A program made the translations under genes and the position numbers. The notes below the pieces were generated by a model. The model ran no database searches. It was not told the origin of the DNA and was given only the letters and a program-made list of their open reading frames with translations. 64,000 bases of DNA from Acidobacteriota bacterium (lineage in GTDB: Bacteria; Acidobacteriota; Holophagae; Acanthopleuribacterales; Acanthopleuribacteraceae), in the NCBI GenBank assembly GCA_002747255.1, contig PDUC01000033.1, forward strand, positions 108,306 to 172,305, read 5' to 3'. Shown here one piece after another: positions 18,923 through 27,964 of the stretch (positions are counted from its first letter, which is position 1; every line of letters begins with the position of its first letter).

Positions 18923-20778
18923 TGTGCGGTCTTGCGGGCTTCTTCGGCAAGGGAAAGCGACTTGACTTGGAGAAAATGGTGCAGCGACTGGCCAAACGGG
19001 GACCGGATGACCAAGGTCAATACATCAATCAGTCTTTAGGCGTCTACCTTGGCCATAGGCGCTTATCGATTATCGATGTGAAAAACGGCGCACAACCCAT
19101 GCAATCGATGGACGGAAGATATACATTGGTTTTTAACGGAGCCATTTACAACAGTCCCGAACTGAGAGAGGAACTCGAGCAGCTTGGTCATCACTTCAGA
19201 ACCCATCACAGTGATACGGAAGTCCTGCTCAATTCCTACATCCAATGGGGCCCTGCCATGTTGAAAAGACTTAACGGTATGTGGGCCTTTGTGCTTTTCG
19301 ATCAACATGAAAACAGAGCCTTCTGCTCCAGAGATCGATTTGGTCAAAAACCCTTCTATTATTTTCACAGAAGAGGGGTCTTCGCCTTCTCATCACTGCT
19401 CGATAGTTTACTGCAACATCCAGACGCACCGAGATCCGTCAACGAGCTCGCTATCCAAAAATATCTGGCCTATTCCTACGTGCCGGAACCCGCAACGCTT
19501 ATAAATGGAGTTAAGAAATTGCCTGCGGGCCACAGTCTGACATATAACTTCACTAACGACTCCATTCAAATAGACAAGTACTGGGATTTCACGCTGGTTC
19601 ACGCCAATCAGGAGCGCAAACTCGACGATTGGAGTGACGAACTCAGAGAACGCTTGAATCGCGCTGTCAAAAGGAGACTCTTGTCGGATGTGCCCGTTGG
19701 CATACTTCTCAGCGGCGGGATCGACTCATCCATTGTTGCTTATCTGGCGGGAAAACACGCACAGGACAAGCCTGTCTGTTTTACCATCTCCTTTTCAGAA
19801 TCGGGGTTCAGTGAGCTTTCCAGCAGCAGGGACATGGCAAACACCCTTGGAATGAACTTGCACCACAAAGAAATGGCGGTGGATGATTTAATAAATTGGG
19901 GCTATCGAGTTCTCGATGACATAGACGATCCCCTTGGCGACAGCTCCTTGATACCTACTTTCATGTTGTGTCGAGAAACAGCCAAAAAAGTAAAAGTCGC
20001 ATTGGGAGGAGATGGAGCCGATGAGCTCTTCGCGGGATACGCACCCTTTCTGGCCTTGCACAAAGCGCTGACCTATCAAAAGTGGATTCCAGATAGCCTT
20101 CACAAGGTGATTCAGTTCACAGTCAACTGCCTGCCCGTTTCTCACGCATACATGAGTTTGGATTTTAAACTCAAAAAAACCCTGCATGGATTGAGTTATC
20201 CAAAACGATACTGGCTTCCCGTCTGGATGAGTGCTCTGGATGAAAGGGATCTGGAGGAACTCTTTCAGCAGGAAGTCAAACTGGAAGATGTTTTTGAAGA
20301 TGCACTGAGGATATGGGAAGAATGTGAGTCCGATTCCCTGGTTGATAAAACACTGCTGTTTTATACCAAGCTTTATCTCAGCCACAGTATCCTGCACAAA
20401 ATAGATCGCGCCGGTATGATGAATTCACTGGAAGTGCGATCCCCGTTCCTGGATCATGAAGTAGCCGAATTCGCCATGAACCTGCCGGCCAGGTACAAAC
20501 TGCATGGCCAAATGACCAAGTACTTACTCAGAAATACATTCAAAGACCTGCTGCCCTCATCAATCCTGAAAAAGAAAAAGCACGGTTTCGCCATGCCGGT
20601 AGGGGCGTGGATGCATCAAAAACGCATCAAAGAAGAAAAAAGAACGTTGCCATGCTGCAACTCGTCCTTTGTCCAGAAGAAATGGAAGCAGCACCTCTCC
20701 AGACAGAAAGACAACAGGCTCTTCCTGTGGAATCAATTGACTTTGAGTCACAGTCAGGTTATTGGTCCGGCAAAATAG
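18922..20778 (+). CDS. asnB: Asparagine synthetase B-type glutamine amidotransferase
   Basis: This 618-residue protein starts with MCGLAGF; Cys2 is the class II glutaminase nucleophile after Met removal. RGPDDQGQY, LGHRRLSIID and the HSDTEVLLN segment complete the glutaminase domain. The synthetase domain has the LSGGIDSS ATP-pyrophosphatase loop near residue 265 and an RSPFLDHEVAEF segment near 510. Enzymes of this type make asparagine or amidate sugars and peptides. The position at the end of a glycan operon, with a one-base overlap to the GT2 gene, suggests sugar-carboxyl amidation as an alternative to free asparagine synthesis. Confidence 0.9.
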   Translation: MCGLAGFFGKGKRLDLEKMVQRLAKRGPDDQGQYINQSLGVYLGHRRLSIIDVKNGAQPMQSMDGRYTLVFNGAIYNSPELREELEQLGHHFRTHHSDTEVLLNSYIQWGPAMLKRLNGMWAFVLFDQHENRAFCSRDRFGQKPFYYFHRRGVFAFSSLLDSLLQHPDAPRSVNELAIQKYLAYSYVPEPATLINGVKKLPAGHSLTYNFTNDSIQIDKYWDFTLVHANQERKLDDWSDELRERLNRAVKRRLLSDVPVGILLSGGIDSSIVAYLAGKHAQDKPVCFTISFSESGFSELSSSRDMANTLGMNLHHKEMAVDDLINWGYRVLDDIDDPLGDSSLIPTFMLCRETAKKVKVALGGDGADELFAGYAPFLALHKALTYQKWIPDSLHKVIQFTVNCLPVSHAYMSLDFKLKKTLHGLSYPKRYWLPVWMSALDERDLEELFQQEVKLEDVFEDALRIWEECESDSLVDKTLLFYTKLYLSHSILHKIDRAGMMNSLEVRSPFLDHEVAEFAMNLPARYKLHGQMTKYLLRNTFKDLLPSSILKKKKHGFAMPVGAWMHQKRIKEEKRTLPCCNSSFVQKKWKQHLSRQKDNRLFLWNQLTLSHSQVIGPAK

Positions 20779-20933
20779 AAGTCGTTGCAATAACACGGCT
20801 GTTTTATCAATCTGTACTGAATCCCGCATCACTTCGCGTTTGAGGAAGTGCTGGGATAATATCAAAACAGGGAAGTCCGCTTCTAAAAAGGCTTTAGAAA
20901 GAACCGCGAGTCTGCCCTCCAGGGAAGTGTTGT

Positions 20934-23483
20934 TTACTGCAGTAAGTCCATCCAACGGTATAGTTTCTCGTGAATTTCCTTTAGTTCCGAGAGTTTATTC
21001 GGGTTAAGTGAAACGAGTTTGGATTTCATGTTGTTTGCATTTTTGAGTTTAATGATTTTGCGTGCGCGCAGCATATTCAGCGCGTTGGAGAAGCTGACTT
21101 GGTTCTTTGCTTCCGTTGTTGAGATAGTTCCAACATTGAAGAGCAGTTCACTTCGTGTCAAAATGTCCTTTTTTAGCTCCTTTAAGCTGGCTTCATCTTC
21201 AAAGTCATCCTGTAGCAGAACATCAAAAGCACAGAAATAGGATTCAATAAAGTTGAGCAGGATGTTTGAACAAATAGTCAGGGTTTTGCGGCCTATATCG
21301 GACAGGCCTTTTCCACACAGTCCATTTTCCAATGTCACACCGCCGTTTTTAACAAAAACATGGGCAATCTCGTTGAAGTCCAGACTGTCAAAATAGTTTT
21401 CAGGTAAGATGAATTCAGTGGCGAGAATGTCATAAATCTCACGGGAGAGGTTCTCGATTTGATCCAGTGTGCGTTGCGATTCAGCGAGGATGCTGAACGC
21501 AGAAGAGAAAAGAGCGAGGTCGAGGATAAAGTGAATTCCGTTGTTTTTGTAGTATTCCATCTCATTGCGCTTGCTGGCTGGAACGGAGAGAATGCGATTC
21601 TTGCCCATTTGTACTTGTAAGAGCGTTTCCCAGCTTTGGAAGGTGTCCAGGGCGTGATCAAGTGCGTCCACATTTTTTCGTTCATGAAAGACCAGCTCCA
21701 CGTTTTTGCTTTTCAGGAATCGAACAGTGAGAATAAAAATGCCCTTCAGGTCTTCGTATGTCATGCCGCGTTTGGGATTGGCCAGCAGAATACCGGCCGC
21801 AATGTTGCCGGCAGTTAGACTTACCCTGGAGTTGATTTGGCTCATGACTTTGTGAGAGAGCATATTGAGGAAGGGAATTTTATTGCGGAAGGTCAGCTTG
21901 TCTTTTGTAAGACCGCTTGCTTCCAGTTCCGATTCAAAGTAAAGGGGCTTGGAGATGCGGATTCGCACCACACCGTGTTTTCTTTTCAAATATTTCGGCG
22001 TAGAGAGAAGCGATTTCAATCCTTCTTTCTTCTTTTCGGACCCGCTCTTTTCCGATAAGTAAGCTTGCCCTTCAAAGACTTTTCCGTAGTCTATGGTGAT
22101 GGGAATGAGCGGAATTCTCTTTACCACGCCGCTGCTCCAGGAGTTCAGAATCATTCCAAGCATACCCACTTTGGGATTGAGGAGTTTACCGGTTCGCGAT
22201 CGACCGCCTTCCATGAAAAAGGTGATGGGCTGTCTATCTCTGAGGGCTTGACGAATGTAAGCTTCAAAGACCACAGGGAAGATCGTTTCCCCCCTAAAAC
22301 TCCGTTTAATAAAAAAAGCACCGGCTCGACGAAACACCGGACCCATGGGCCATTTCGCCAAATTGTCGCCCGCCGCGAAACGGGGCGGATTGAGTCCGTT
22401 GCCCTCAAAGAGGTGCGAGAGAACCAGGTAATCGACATGAGAACGGTGACTTGGCAGCAGGATAAGCGGCCCCTTGGTTGAAAGCTCTCTAATCATATTG
22501 AGCTCTTCCGGATGATAGTAAACGCCGTCCAGAGTGCGGTTCCACACGAAATCAAAAATGGTTTTCAGGAAGAACATCACGCGATCGCTGGTATCGGAAG
22601 TCATTTGCGATAGATTCTTTTCCGCTTCTTTCATCACGGATTCAAGGCTGCGCTTCTGCTTTTCGGCAATTTGTTCCAGTTCGCGCTTTAAAATGGGGTC
22701 TTTTAAAATGAGAAGCACTTTGTGTTTCTTGTGCCGTTTGGTGGGGCCTCGATAGGCGCGGTCCTCGTTGTTTAAGTGAATGAGAAGGGTCCAGCGGATT
22801 CGCTTATCCACTTTACGCGGATCCTGGGAATGGGCTTCCTTTAGTTGTTCGCTGATGTGAATGGGATTGGAAAAAACCGTCAAACCGCGATTGACATGGG
22901 TGAGCAGTTGGTAGAGCTTTCGCGGGCGACTGGGAATGTCGTAGGTGCCAAAAAAGATTTCCCAGCCCGAACGAGTGGAAGATTTGCGTCTGCGGGTGAG
23001 AAAAACCGAGGTTGGAATGATGTGGAGTTCCCTGTCATCGGACTTTGCCTCGATGATTTCATTGAAAAAGCCCTGGTAATAAAAAGTCTTTCGGGAAAAT
23101 AATTTCCAGCGGTTTTTTAAAAAGATCAATCCGTTTTCGCCTTTTGCCGCTGCATCCGCGATTTCCTTTTTGTCCTTTTCGGCCTTGTCTTCAATGGAAC
23201 GGAAAAGCAAGGCAAAACACCTGGACAGACTCTCCTTGAAGGGCATGGTGAAAAGGTAGGGAATACCATGAGTAAAACCGATGTTCTTGAGTCCATTCCT
23301 CTCCAGAATTTTAGTGAGAATCAGGAAGTCGATGACCGAAGCCGTCTGTGCCACAAAAACAACCTGTCCGGCTTCCATGGTCTTTTTAATGGCCTCGATA
23401 TGAGGTTCAGTGACACTTACCCTGCGTATAAAAGGCGCACAGAGAAAGGTCACCATTCGATAAATCAATCCATAATTATTCAT
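20934..23483 (-). CDS. plsB: Glycerol-3-phosphate 1-O-acyltransferase PlsB
   Basis: This 849-residue membrane-associated enzyme makes lysophosphatidic acid for phospholipids. The core acyltransferase blocks are clear: PSHRSHVDYLVLS (catalytic HxxxxD), GPVFRRAGAFFIKRSFRG, FFMEGGRSRTGK and a VPLIPITIDY-like block (RIPLIPITIDYGKVFEG). The long N-terminal region and helical C-terminal region match full-length PlsB rather than short PlsC. I chose the ATG at 23483, six bases after AAGGAG; a longer frame to 23546 has no such site. The start overlaps the end of ispDF by eight bases, so the two are co-transcribed. Confidence 0.9.
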   Translation of the reverse strand: MNNYGLIYRMVTFLCAPFIRRVSVTEPHIEAIKKTMEAGQVVFVAQTASVIDFLILTKILERNGLKNIGFTHGIPYLFTMPFKESLSRCFALLFRSIEDKAEKDKKEIADAAAKGENGLIFLKNRWKLFSRKTFYYQGFFNEIIEAKSDDRELHIIPTSVFLTRRRKSSTRSGWEIFFGTYDIPSRPRKLYQLLTHVNRGLTVFSNPIHISEQLKEAHSQDPRKVDKRIRWTLLIHLNNEDRAYRGPTKRHKKHKVLLILKDPILKRELEQIAEKQKRSLESVMKEAEKNLSQMTSDTSDRVMFFLKTIFDFVWNRTLDGVYYHPEELNMIRELSTKGPLILLPSHRSHVDYLVLSHLFEGNGLNPPRFAAGDNLAKWPMGPVFRRAGAFFIKRSFRGETIFPVVFEAYIRQALRDRQPITFFMEGGRSRTGKLLNPKVGMLGMILNSWSSGVVKRIPLIPITIDYGKVFEGQAYLSEKSGSEKKKEGLKSLLSTPKYLKRKHGVVRIRISKPLYFESELEASGLTKDKLTFRNKIPFLNMLSHKVMSQINSRVSLTAGNIAAGILLANPKRGMTYEDLKGIFILTVRFLKSKNVELVFHERKNVDALDHALDTFQSWETLLQVQMGKNRILSVPASKRNEMEYYKNNGIHFILDLALFSSAFSILAESQRTLDQIENLSREIYDILATEFILPENYFDSLDFNEIAHVFVKNGGVTLENGLCGKGLSDIGRKTLTICSNILLNFIESYFCAFDVLLQDDFEDEASLKELKKDILTRSELLFNVGTISTTEAKNQVSFSNALNMLRARKIIKLKNANNMKSKLVSLNPNKLSELKEIHEKLYRWMDLLQ

Positions 23484-24648
23484 AGAGAACTCCTTTTTCA
23501 ACAAGGACAACACTGTGAGCGGCAATGCCCTGTTTTTCCCCGACAAACCCCAGGCCTTCTGTGGTCGTTGCTTTGATATTCACACAGTCCTGCTGAAGAT
23601 TCAGATGTTTGGCCAGGTTGCTGGTCATCGCTTCAATGTAGGGCGATAGTTTGGGGATTTGAGCCTGAATGGTCAGGTCGATATTGATGAGTTGAAAAGC
23701 CTTTTGATGGACTTTTTCCAGTACTCGACTTAAGAGAACCGCGGATGAAATGCCTCTGTAAGCAGGATCCGTATCGGGGAAGTGTCTTCCAATATCACCC
23801 ATGCCGCACGCGCCTAAAATAGCGTCAATGAGGGCATGAATGGCTACATCGGCGTCGCTGTGTCCAAGCAGGCCTGGACCTTCCGGCACGTTGATCCCGC
23901 ATAAAACAAGAGGTCTGCCGGTGTCGAAACGGTGGACATCGTATCCGTGGCCGATGCGCTGTTGACTTTTTTGCAGCAATTTCAAATCCTCCCTCAGGGT
24001 TATTTTACGATTTTCAGGAGAAGAGTTGTAAATATGTACAGAATAACCGCATTTTTCTGCCATTGAGGCCTCATCAGTTAGCTCGATTTTTTTTGCACTC
24101 TCGCTGGAAAAAACAGTCTTATAGCAGTGTTTCAAAAGCTCGGCCTGAAATATTTGCGGTGTTTGTGCCTGGTAAATGCGCGTTCGGTCAAGGGTTCGCT
24201 GAACCACGCCTTCGGAGTTGACTTCTTTAATGGTGTCGATTGCCTGGGATCCATAAACCACCGCGCCCTTTTCTCTGGTTAAACTCAGCGCTTCTTTTAA
24301 GGTGGAAATATCCAAAAACGGTCTGGCTGCATCGTGGATGATGACCAGATCGCCGTTTTTTAAGGAACACGCTTGATAGCCGTTGTAAACGGATTCAAAT
24401 CGAGTGGAGCCGCCTTCCACCAGCGTACATGAATTGCCCAGTGCGTTTTTGAAAGCGTCCATGTGGGCTCGGGGAGTGGCAACCACAATCTCGGAAACGC
24501 TGTTTTTAAACATCCTGACCACATGCGCAATCAGCGGTTCTCCATTGAAAGGCAGCAGCTGTTTGGGGAGGGGAAGCCCCATTCTCGATCCCATGCCGCC
24601 TGCAGGAATAATACATACGGTATTTTCAGCTTGTGATATAGGTGACAT
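23476..24648 (-). CDS. ispDF: Bifunctional IspD/IspF isoprenoid enzyme
   Basis: This 390-residue fusion serves the MEP isoprenoid pathway. The N-terminal IspD half (about 1-230) has the cytidylyltransferase loop PAGGMGSRMG, IHDAARPF and a DRTRIYQAQTPQ segment. The C-terminal IspF half (about 232-390) starts RIGHGYDVHRF with the zinc-binding Asp-x-His. GHSDADVAIHALIDA, ACGMGDIGRHFPDTD and a late KATTTEGLGFVG follow. The fused form is known in several bacterial groups. IspE, the enzyme of the step between the two activities, is not in this window. Confidence 0.95.
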   Translation of the reverse strand: MSPISQAENTVCIIPAGGMGSRMGLPLPKQLLPFNGEPLIAHVVRMFKNSVSEIVVATPRAHMDAFKNALGNSCTLVEGGSTRFESVYNGYQACSLKNGDLVIIHDAARPFLDISTLKEALSLTREKGAVVYGSQAIDTIKEVNSEGVVQRTLDRTRIYQAQTPQIFQAELLKHCYKTVFSSESAKKIELTDEASMAEKCGYSVHIYNSSPENRKITLREDLKLLQKSQQRIGHGYDVHRFDTGRPLVLCGINVPEGPGLLGHSDADVAIHALIDAILGACGMGDIGRHFPDTDPAYRGISSAVLLSRVLEKVHQKAFQLINIDLTIQAQIPKLSPYIEAMTSNLAKHLNLQQDCVNIKATTTEGLGFVGEKQGIAAHSVVLVEKGVLYE

Positions 24649-24808
24649 TTTCCCTCCGCACTAGATTATAACTCAAACCAACTGTACTCGTTCCCAAGAT
24701 TATGTTAGATTCCATGTTCCAGGCTTTATGTTCGCGTTCTGATCATTGTTTCCAAGCTGCACAACTGCGAAACGACGCCTTTCGCAATCCTGATTAGAGG
24801 TTCCTCGC

Positions 24809-26908
24809 ATGTTTTTTTTCCTGACCATTCTGTGGATCGGTTCACCTGTGTCTCAAGTCAACTCCATGATCAAGGTCGGTCTGGCCAAGCCAACCACCCA
24901 GCCGCAGTTTTTTTACAAAGGAAAAATTCAGTTTATGGATGGAAACACCGTTTTTAAAGAAATGAATAGCAAAGGAAAGTTCTGGATTATCAGAAAGAAA
25001 AGTAATGCTTCCGCTTATTGCCTACGGCTTATGTCCGGTTCAACAGCCCAACTGAATATCAAACTGAAAGAATTGAGAGCCAGGGAAAAGTCCATCTCCT
25101 ACCATGTGGTGAAACACAAGGGCAATCAAAGAGCTTACCTGGAAACGGGTAAAATCAGCAGCAAGTCAAAAGCCGATATGCTGCTTCATCAGCACCAGAA
25201 ATGGGGTTTCCAACGCGCTTCCCTAATTAAGTTGAAAGGCCGAAACGCGCACTACGTTCTGGTGGACAAGAACTTCGACCGCTGCGATTTGGGTTCCAGG
25301 AAACTTTTTGGGCTCAAACCCAAAAGCGGGCAAGGAGCCATTACCTATCAGGGCAGAGAGTACAGAGGAACCCTTTACTGCCGCTGGAATGGATCGGCTT
25401 TTCGCGTCATCAACTACCTGCCTTTGGAGACCTACCTGAGAGGTGTCGTGCCGGGAGAAATGGGGCCGGTTGTATACCCCCGTTTGGAGGCCCTGAAAGC
25501 ACAGGCCGTGGCAGCCCGGACCTACGCCCTGAAAAACATGGGCAAATTTAAAAAGCAGGGTTTTGATATTTGCGATACACCTTATTGTCAGGTTTACAAA
25601 GGCGTGCAGGTGGAACATGAACTAACCGATCAGGCGATCAAGGAGACAGAGGGTCTGGTACTGGTTTACGACGGGAAAATGATCGATGCGCTCTACACAT
25701 CAACTTGTGGTGGCGAAACGGATCCGGTTCAAAATGTATTCCCTCGGAAAACGAAGCAGCCGGAGCCTTATCTAGCGGGCAACTCGTCTTACATCGAGTC
25801 TGGCACAGGCTGGACAGTTCGGCTTCCACAAAACAGGAAACTGCAAGCCTGCGTGCCTGTTCAGATTCGCGCGCGCTTGTTGGGCATCGCCAGTCCAGAC
25901 ATCGAGGGTGAGCTGGATACGGCTACCGTTCAATCCTGGTTCAAGGATTTAAAACCCGTTTTAGGTAAACTGCCTGAGCCGCTTGAAAAAAACGTCTGGA
26001 CCCGGATGGACTTTTTCGATGCCATTACGGCGAGTGCCTTTATGGCCGCGAGTGCCGAGCATCAAGTAGATGAGCGGGATCTCCTTTTATATGAAAAGTA
26101 TGCGGATACCAAAATCGATAAAGCCTTGTACTTTCTCTTGCGTTACGGCGCTGTTCTTCAACGAGATCTGACCGATTTAGACCGCTCCTTGTCCAGAAAA
26201 CACGCTCTGGAAATTTTGGTTCGCGTGGCTGAAACCTTTGGGCCTGAAATACAATGGAAGCGTTACTTTGTCGACGACATGAACAAAGACGGTTTGCTTT
26301 TGCGGGACTGGAACGGGGAGTACGAATATCCTCTGGCAAATTTGAATTTAATTTTGAGCAAGGACGGCGATGATTGGCGCATTATGGAAAAAGTCTATTT
26401 GAAAAAGTGGGACAAGGTTTACCTGCCCAACGGTTCTTTCGATGCCGGAATAATCCACTGTAAAGCCAATGGCTGGGCAGCCAGTGTGGACCGATCCTCG
26501 CCTTACTCATCCTGGCTGGAGAAAAAGACAGTGGATGAACTGGAAAAGCAGGCGAGAAAGTATGTCAAGGGTATTAGAGGGATCAAGGAACTGAAAATTA
26601 TCTCACAAGCTGAAAGCGGCAGGGTAACGGAACTCGAGATTGTGGCTCATTCCGGTAAACACCGTCTGACGGGCCTCACCATTCGCCGCAGCCTTGGCAT
26701 TCGCGACAACCTGTTCGAGTTTCTGCCCCACATGGAAAGGGGAAAACTCAAATCTGTCACCTTTGTCGGTAAAGGCTGGGGCCACGGCGTAGGCATGAGC
26801 CAGGTGGGCGCTTTCGGAATGGCGCTCGAGGGCTGGGACTACAAGCGCATTTTAAAGCACTACTACCACCAGGTAGAAATCGTCCACCGGGACACTTTAA
26901 AAGAGTGA
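24809..26908 (+). CDS. SpoIID/LytB-domain protein (peptidoglycan-associated)
   Basis: This 699-residue protein has a short N-terminal signal segment. The SpoIID region begins near residue 205 with YLPLETYLRGVVPGEMG, ALKAQAVAARTYAL, a YCQVYKG segment and STCGGETDPVQNVF, and ends near residue 680 with GKGWGHGVGMSQVGAFGMA. The core is split by an insertion of roughly 300 residues, longer than usual. SpoIID proteins are lytic transglycosylases or amidase enhancers acting on peptidoglycan; in non-spore-formers they occur as periplasmic cell-wall factors. No sporulation genes are present here. An AGAGG lies eight bases before the ATG. Confidence 0.85.
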   Translation: MFFFLTILWIGSPVSQVNSMIKVGLAKPTTQPQFFYKGKIQFMDGNTVFKEMNSKGKFWIIRKKSNASAYCLRLMSGSTAQLNIKLKELRAREKSISYHVVKHKGNQRAYLETGKISSKSKADMLLHQHQKWGFQRASLIKLKGRNAHYVLVDKNFDRCDLGSRKLFGLKPKSGQGAITYQGREYRGTLYCRWNGSAFRVINYLPLETYLRGVVPGEMGPVVYPRLEALKAQAVAARTYALKNMGKFKKQGFDICDTPYCQVYKGVQVEHELTDQAIKETEGLVLVYDGKMIDALYTSTCGGETDPVQNVFPRKTKQPEPYLAGNSSYIESGTGWTVRLPQNRKLQACVPVQIRARLLGIASPDIEGELDTATVQSWFKDLKPVLGKLPEPLEKNVWTRMDFFDAITASAFMAASAEHQVDERDLLLYEKYADTKIDKALYFLLRYGAVLQRDLTDLDRSLSRKHALEILVRVAETFGPEIQWKRYFVDDMNKDGLLLRDWNGEYEYPLANLNLILSKDGDDWRIMEKVYLKKWDKVYLPNGSFDAGIIHCKANGWAASVDRSSPYSSWLEKKTVDELEKQARKYVKGIRGIKELKIISQAESGRVTELEIVAHSGKHRLTGLTIRRSLGIRDNLFEFLPHMERGKLKSVTFVGKGWGHGVGMSQVGAFGMALEGWDYKRILKHYYHQVEIVHRDTLKE

Positions 26909-26918
26909 GATTGTTACT

Positions 26919-27746
26919 TCACTCATTCAAAAACACATCATCCAGCATTTTTTCATGCTCGTCGAAGATAGAAAGGTCGTTGTGATGACCGCCTTTGACT
27001 CGATAGAACACGCAGCCTGGATGTGATTCAGCCAGTTTGACCGCGTGTTGGAAGGGGATGATTTCATCGTCGGTACCGTGGATGATGGCGATTTTCGATG
27101 TGACGTTTTTCAGGAATTGCTCGGCATTAAGGTGGTATTTCATTAAAAGGGAGGGCACGAACGGGTAGTAATGCTTTACCAGCCGGGTGAAACTGCGGTA
27201 GGGTGTTTCCAGTACCAGAGCGTGAATGTTTTTTCCCTGCGCGAGGTGACACGCGATTCCTGTTCCCAGAGAGCGTCCGTAGATGGTGATGTTTTCTGTG
27301 GCGTATTGCTTTTCAAGTGTTTCAAAAAGCTGAGCCGCGTCGCTCAAGAGCGTGCTCTCGTTGTCTGTAAGACCCGTGCTCTTGCCATATCCGCGGTAAT
27401 CGTAAATAAAGACATCCTGATTTCGCTTCAGAAAGGGCAGGGCTGCATCGCCCCAGGAGTCCAGACTCCCCGCGTTACCGTGTAAATAAAAAACAACGCC
27501 CTTTGTAGCTCGATCCGCGCTTGCATCGTTGTCGGTCTCTGTTTTGGCGTGAATGGCATTCAAAACAACGCCCGGTTCTGTTTCAAGCGCGAATTCCTCA
27601 AAAGGGAAGGGGAACTGAAAGACGTGATCGGCTTTCAATTTTTCGGGGAAAAAGATCATTTTATCCTGATTCCAAACCAAGAAGAGGATCGCCATGATGG
27701 CGATGATGATGACCAAAACCGCTATTTTTATTGTGAAATCAAGCAT
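26919..27746 (-). CDS. Alpha/beta hydrolase, membrane-anchored (BEM46-like)
   Basis: This 275-residue protein has an N-terminal transmembrane helix and an alpha/beta-hydrolase domain. YLHGNAGSLDSWGD (oxyanion hole), IYDYRGYGKS, the nucleophile elbow YGRSLGTG, the acidic GTDDEIIP and a late GGHHNDLS with catalytic His complete the triad. This matches the BEM46/ABHD13-like group; the substrate is unknown. I chose the ATG at 27746, which has GAGG upstream, over a TTG at 27773. The stop lies ten bases from the end of the convergent SpoIID gene. Confidence 0.85.
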   Translation of the reverse strand: MLDFTIKIAVLVIIIAIMAILFLVWNQDKMIFFPEKLKADHVFQFPFPFEEFALETEPGVVLNAIHAKTETDNDASADRATKGVVFYLHGNAGSLDSWGDAALPFLKRNQDVFIYDYRGYGKSTGLTDNESTLLSDAAQLFETLEKQYATENITIYGRSLGTGIACHLAQGKNIHALVLETPYRSFTRLVKHYYPFVPSLLMKYHLNAEQFLKNVTSKIAIIHGTDDEIIPFQHAVKLAESHPGCVFYRVKGGHHNDLSIFDEHEKMLDDVFLNE

Positions 27747-27879
27747 GAAAAGTCGGCCTCGTTTGTGGCGCAATGATTTGTTATCTGAAAAACAGATTGC
27801 GCTGATCGATTCTGTGCGAACTGGAGGACGGTCACTCTACTTTCGCAAAAAAAGACAAAAGACAAAGCGGAAACTCATA

Positions 27880-27923
27880 ACACGTCGGGCACGCAAACAT
27901 CTGTTTTCCCGTGCCCGACGTGT
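27880..27923 (-). terminator. Strong hairpin after the thioredoxin-TPR gene
   Basis: Two perfect 14-base arms, ACACGTCGGGCACG at 27880-27893 and its complement at 27910-27923, flank a 16-base loop. It lies about 40 bases beyond the stop of the thioredoxin-TPR gene. There is no immediate T-run on either side, but T-rich sequence follows further along on the minus strand. It is probably a transcription or mRNA-end structure. Confidence 0.5.
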
Positions 27924-27964
27924 GTTCATGTCTCCTTTGTCTTCAGTGGATATCGCGGTTGTTA

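Noticed and set aside
23484-23546. Longer PlsB start
   Set aside because: It would overlap ispDF by 71 bases without a ribosome-binding site; AAGGAG precedes 23483.
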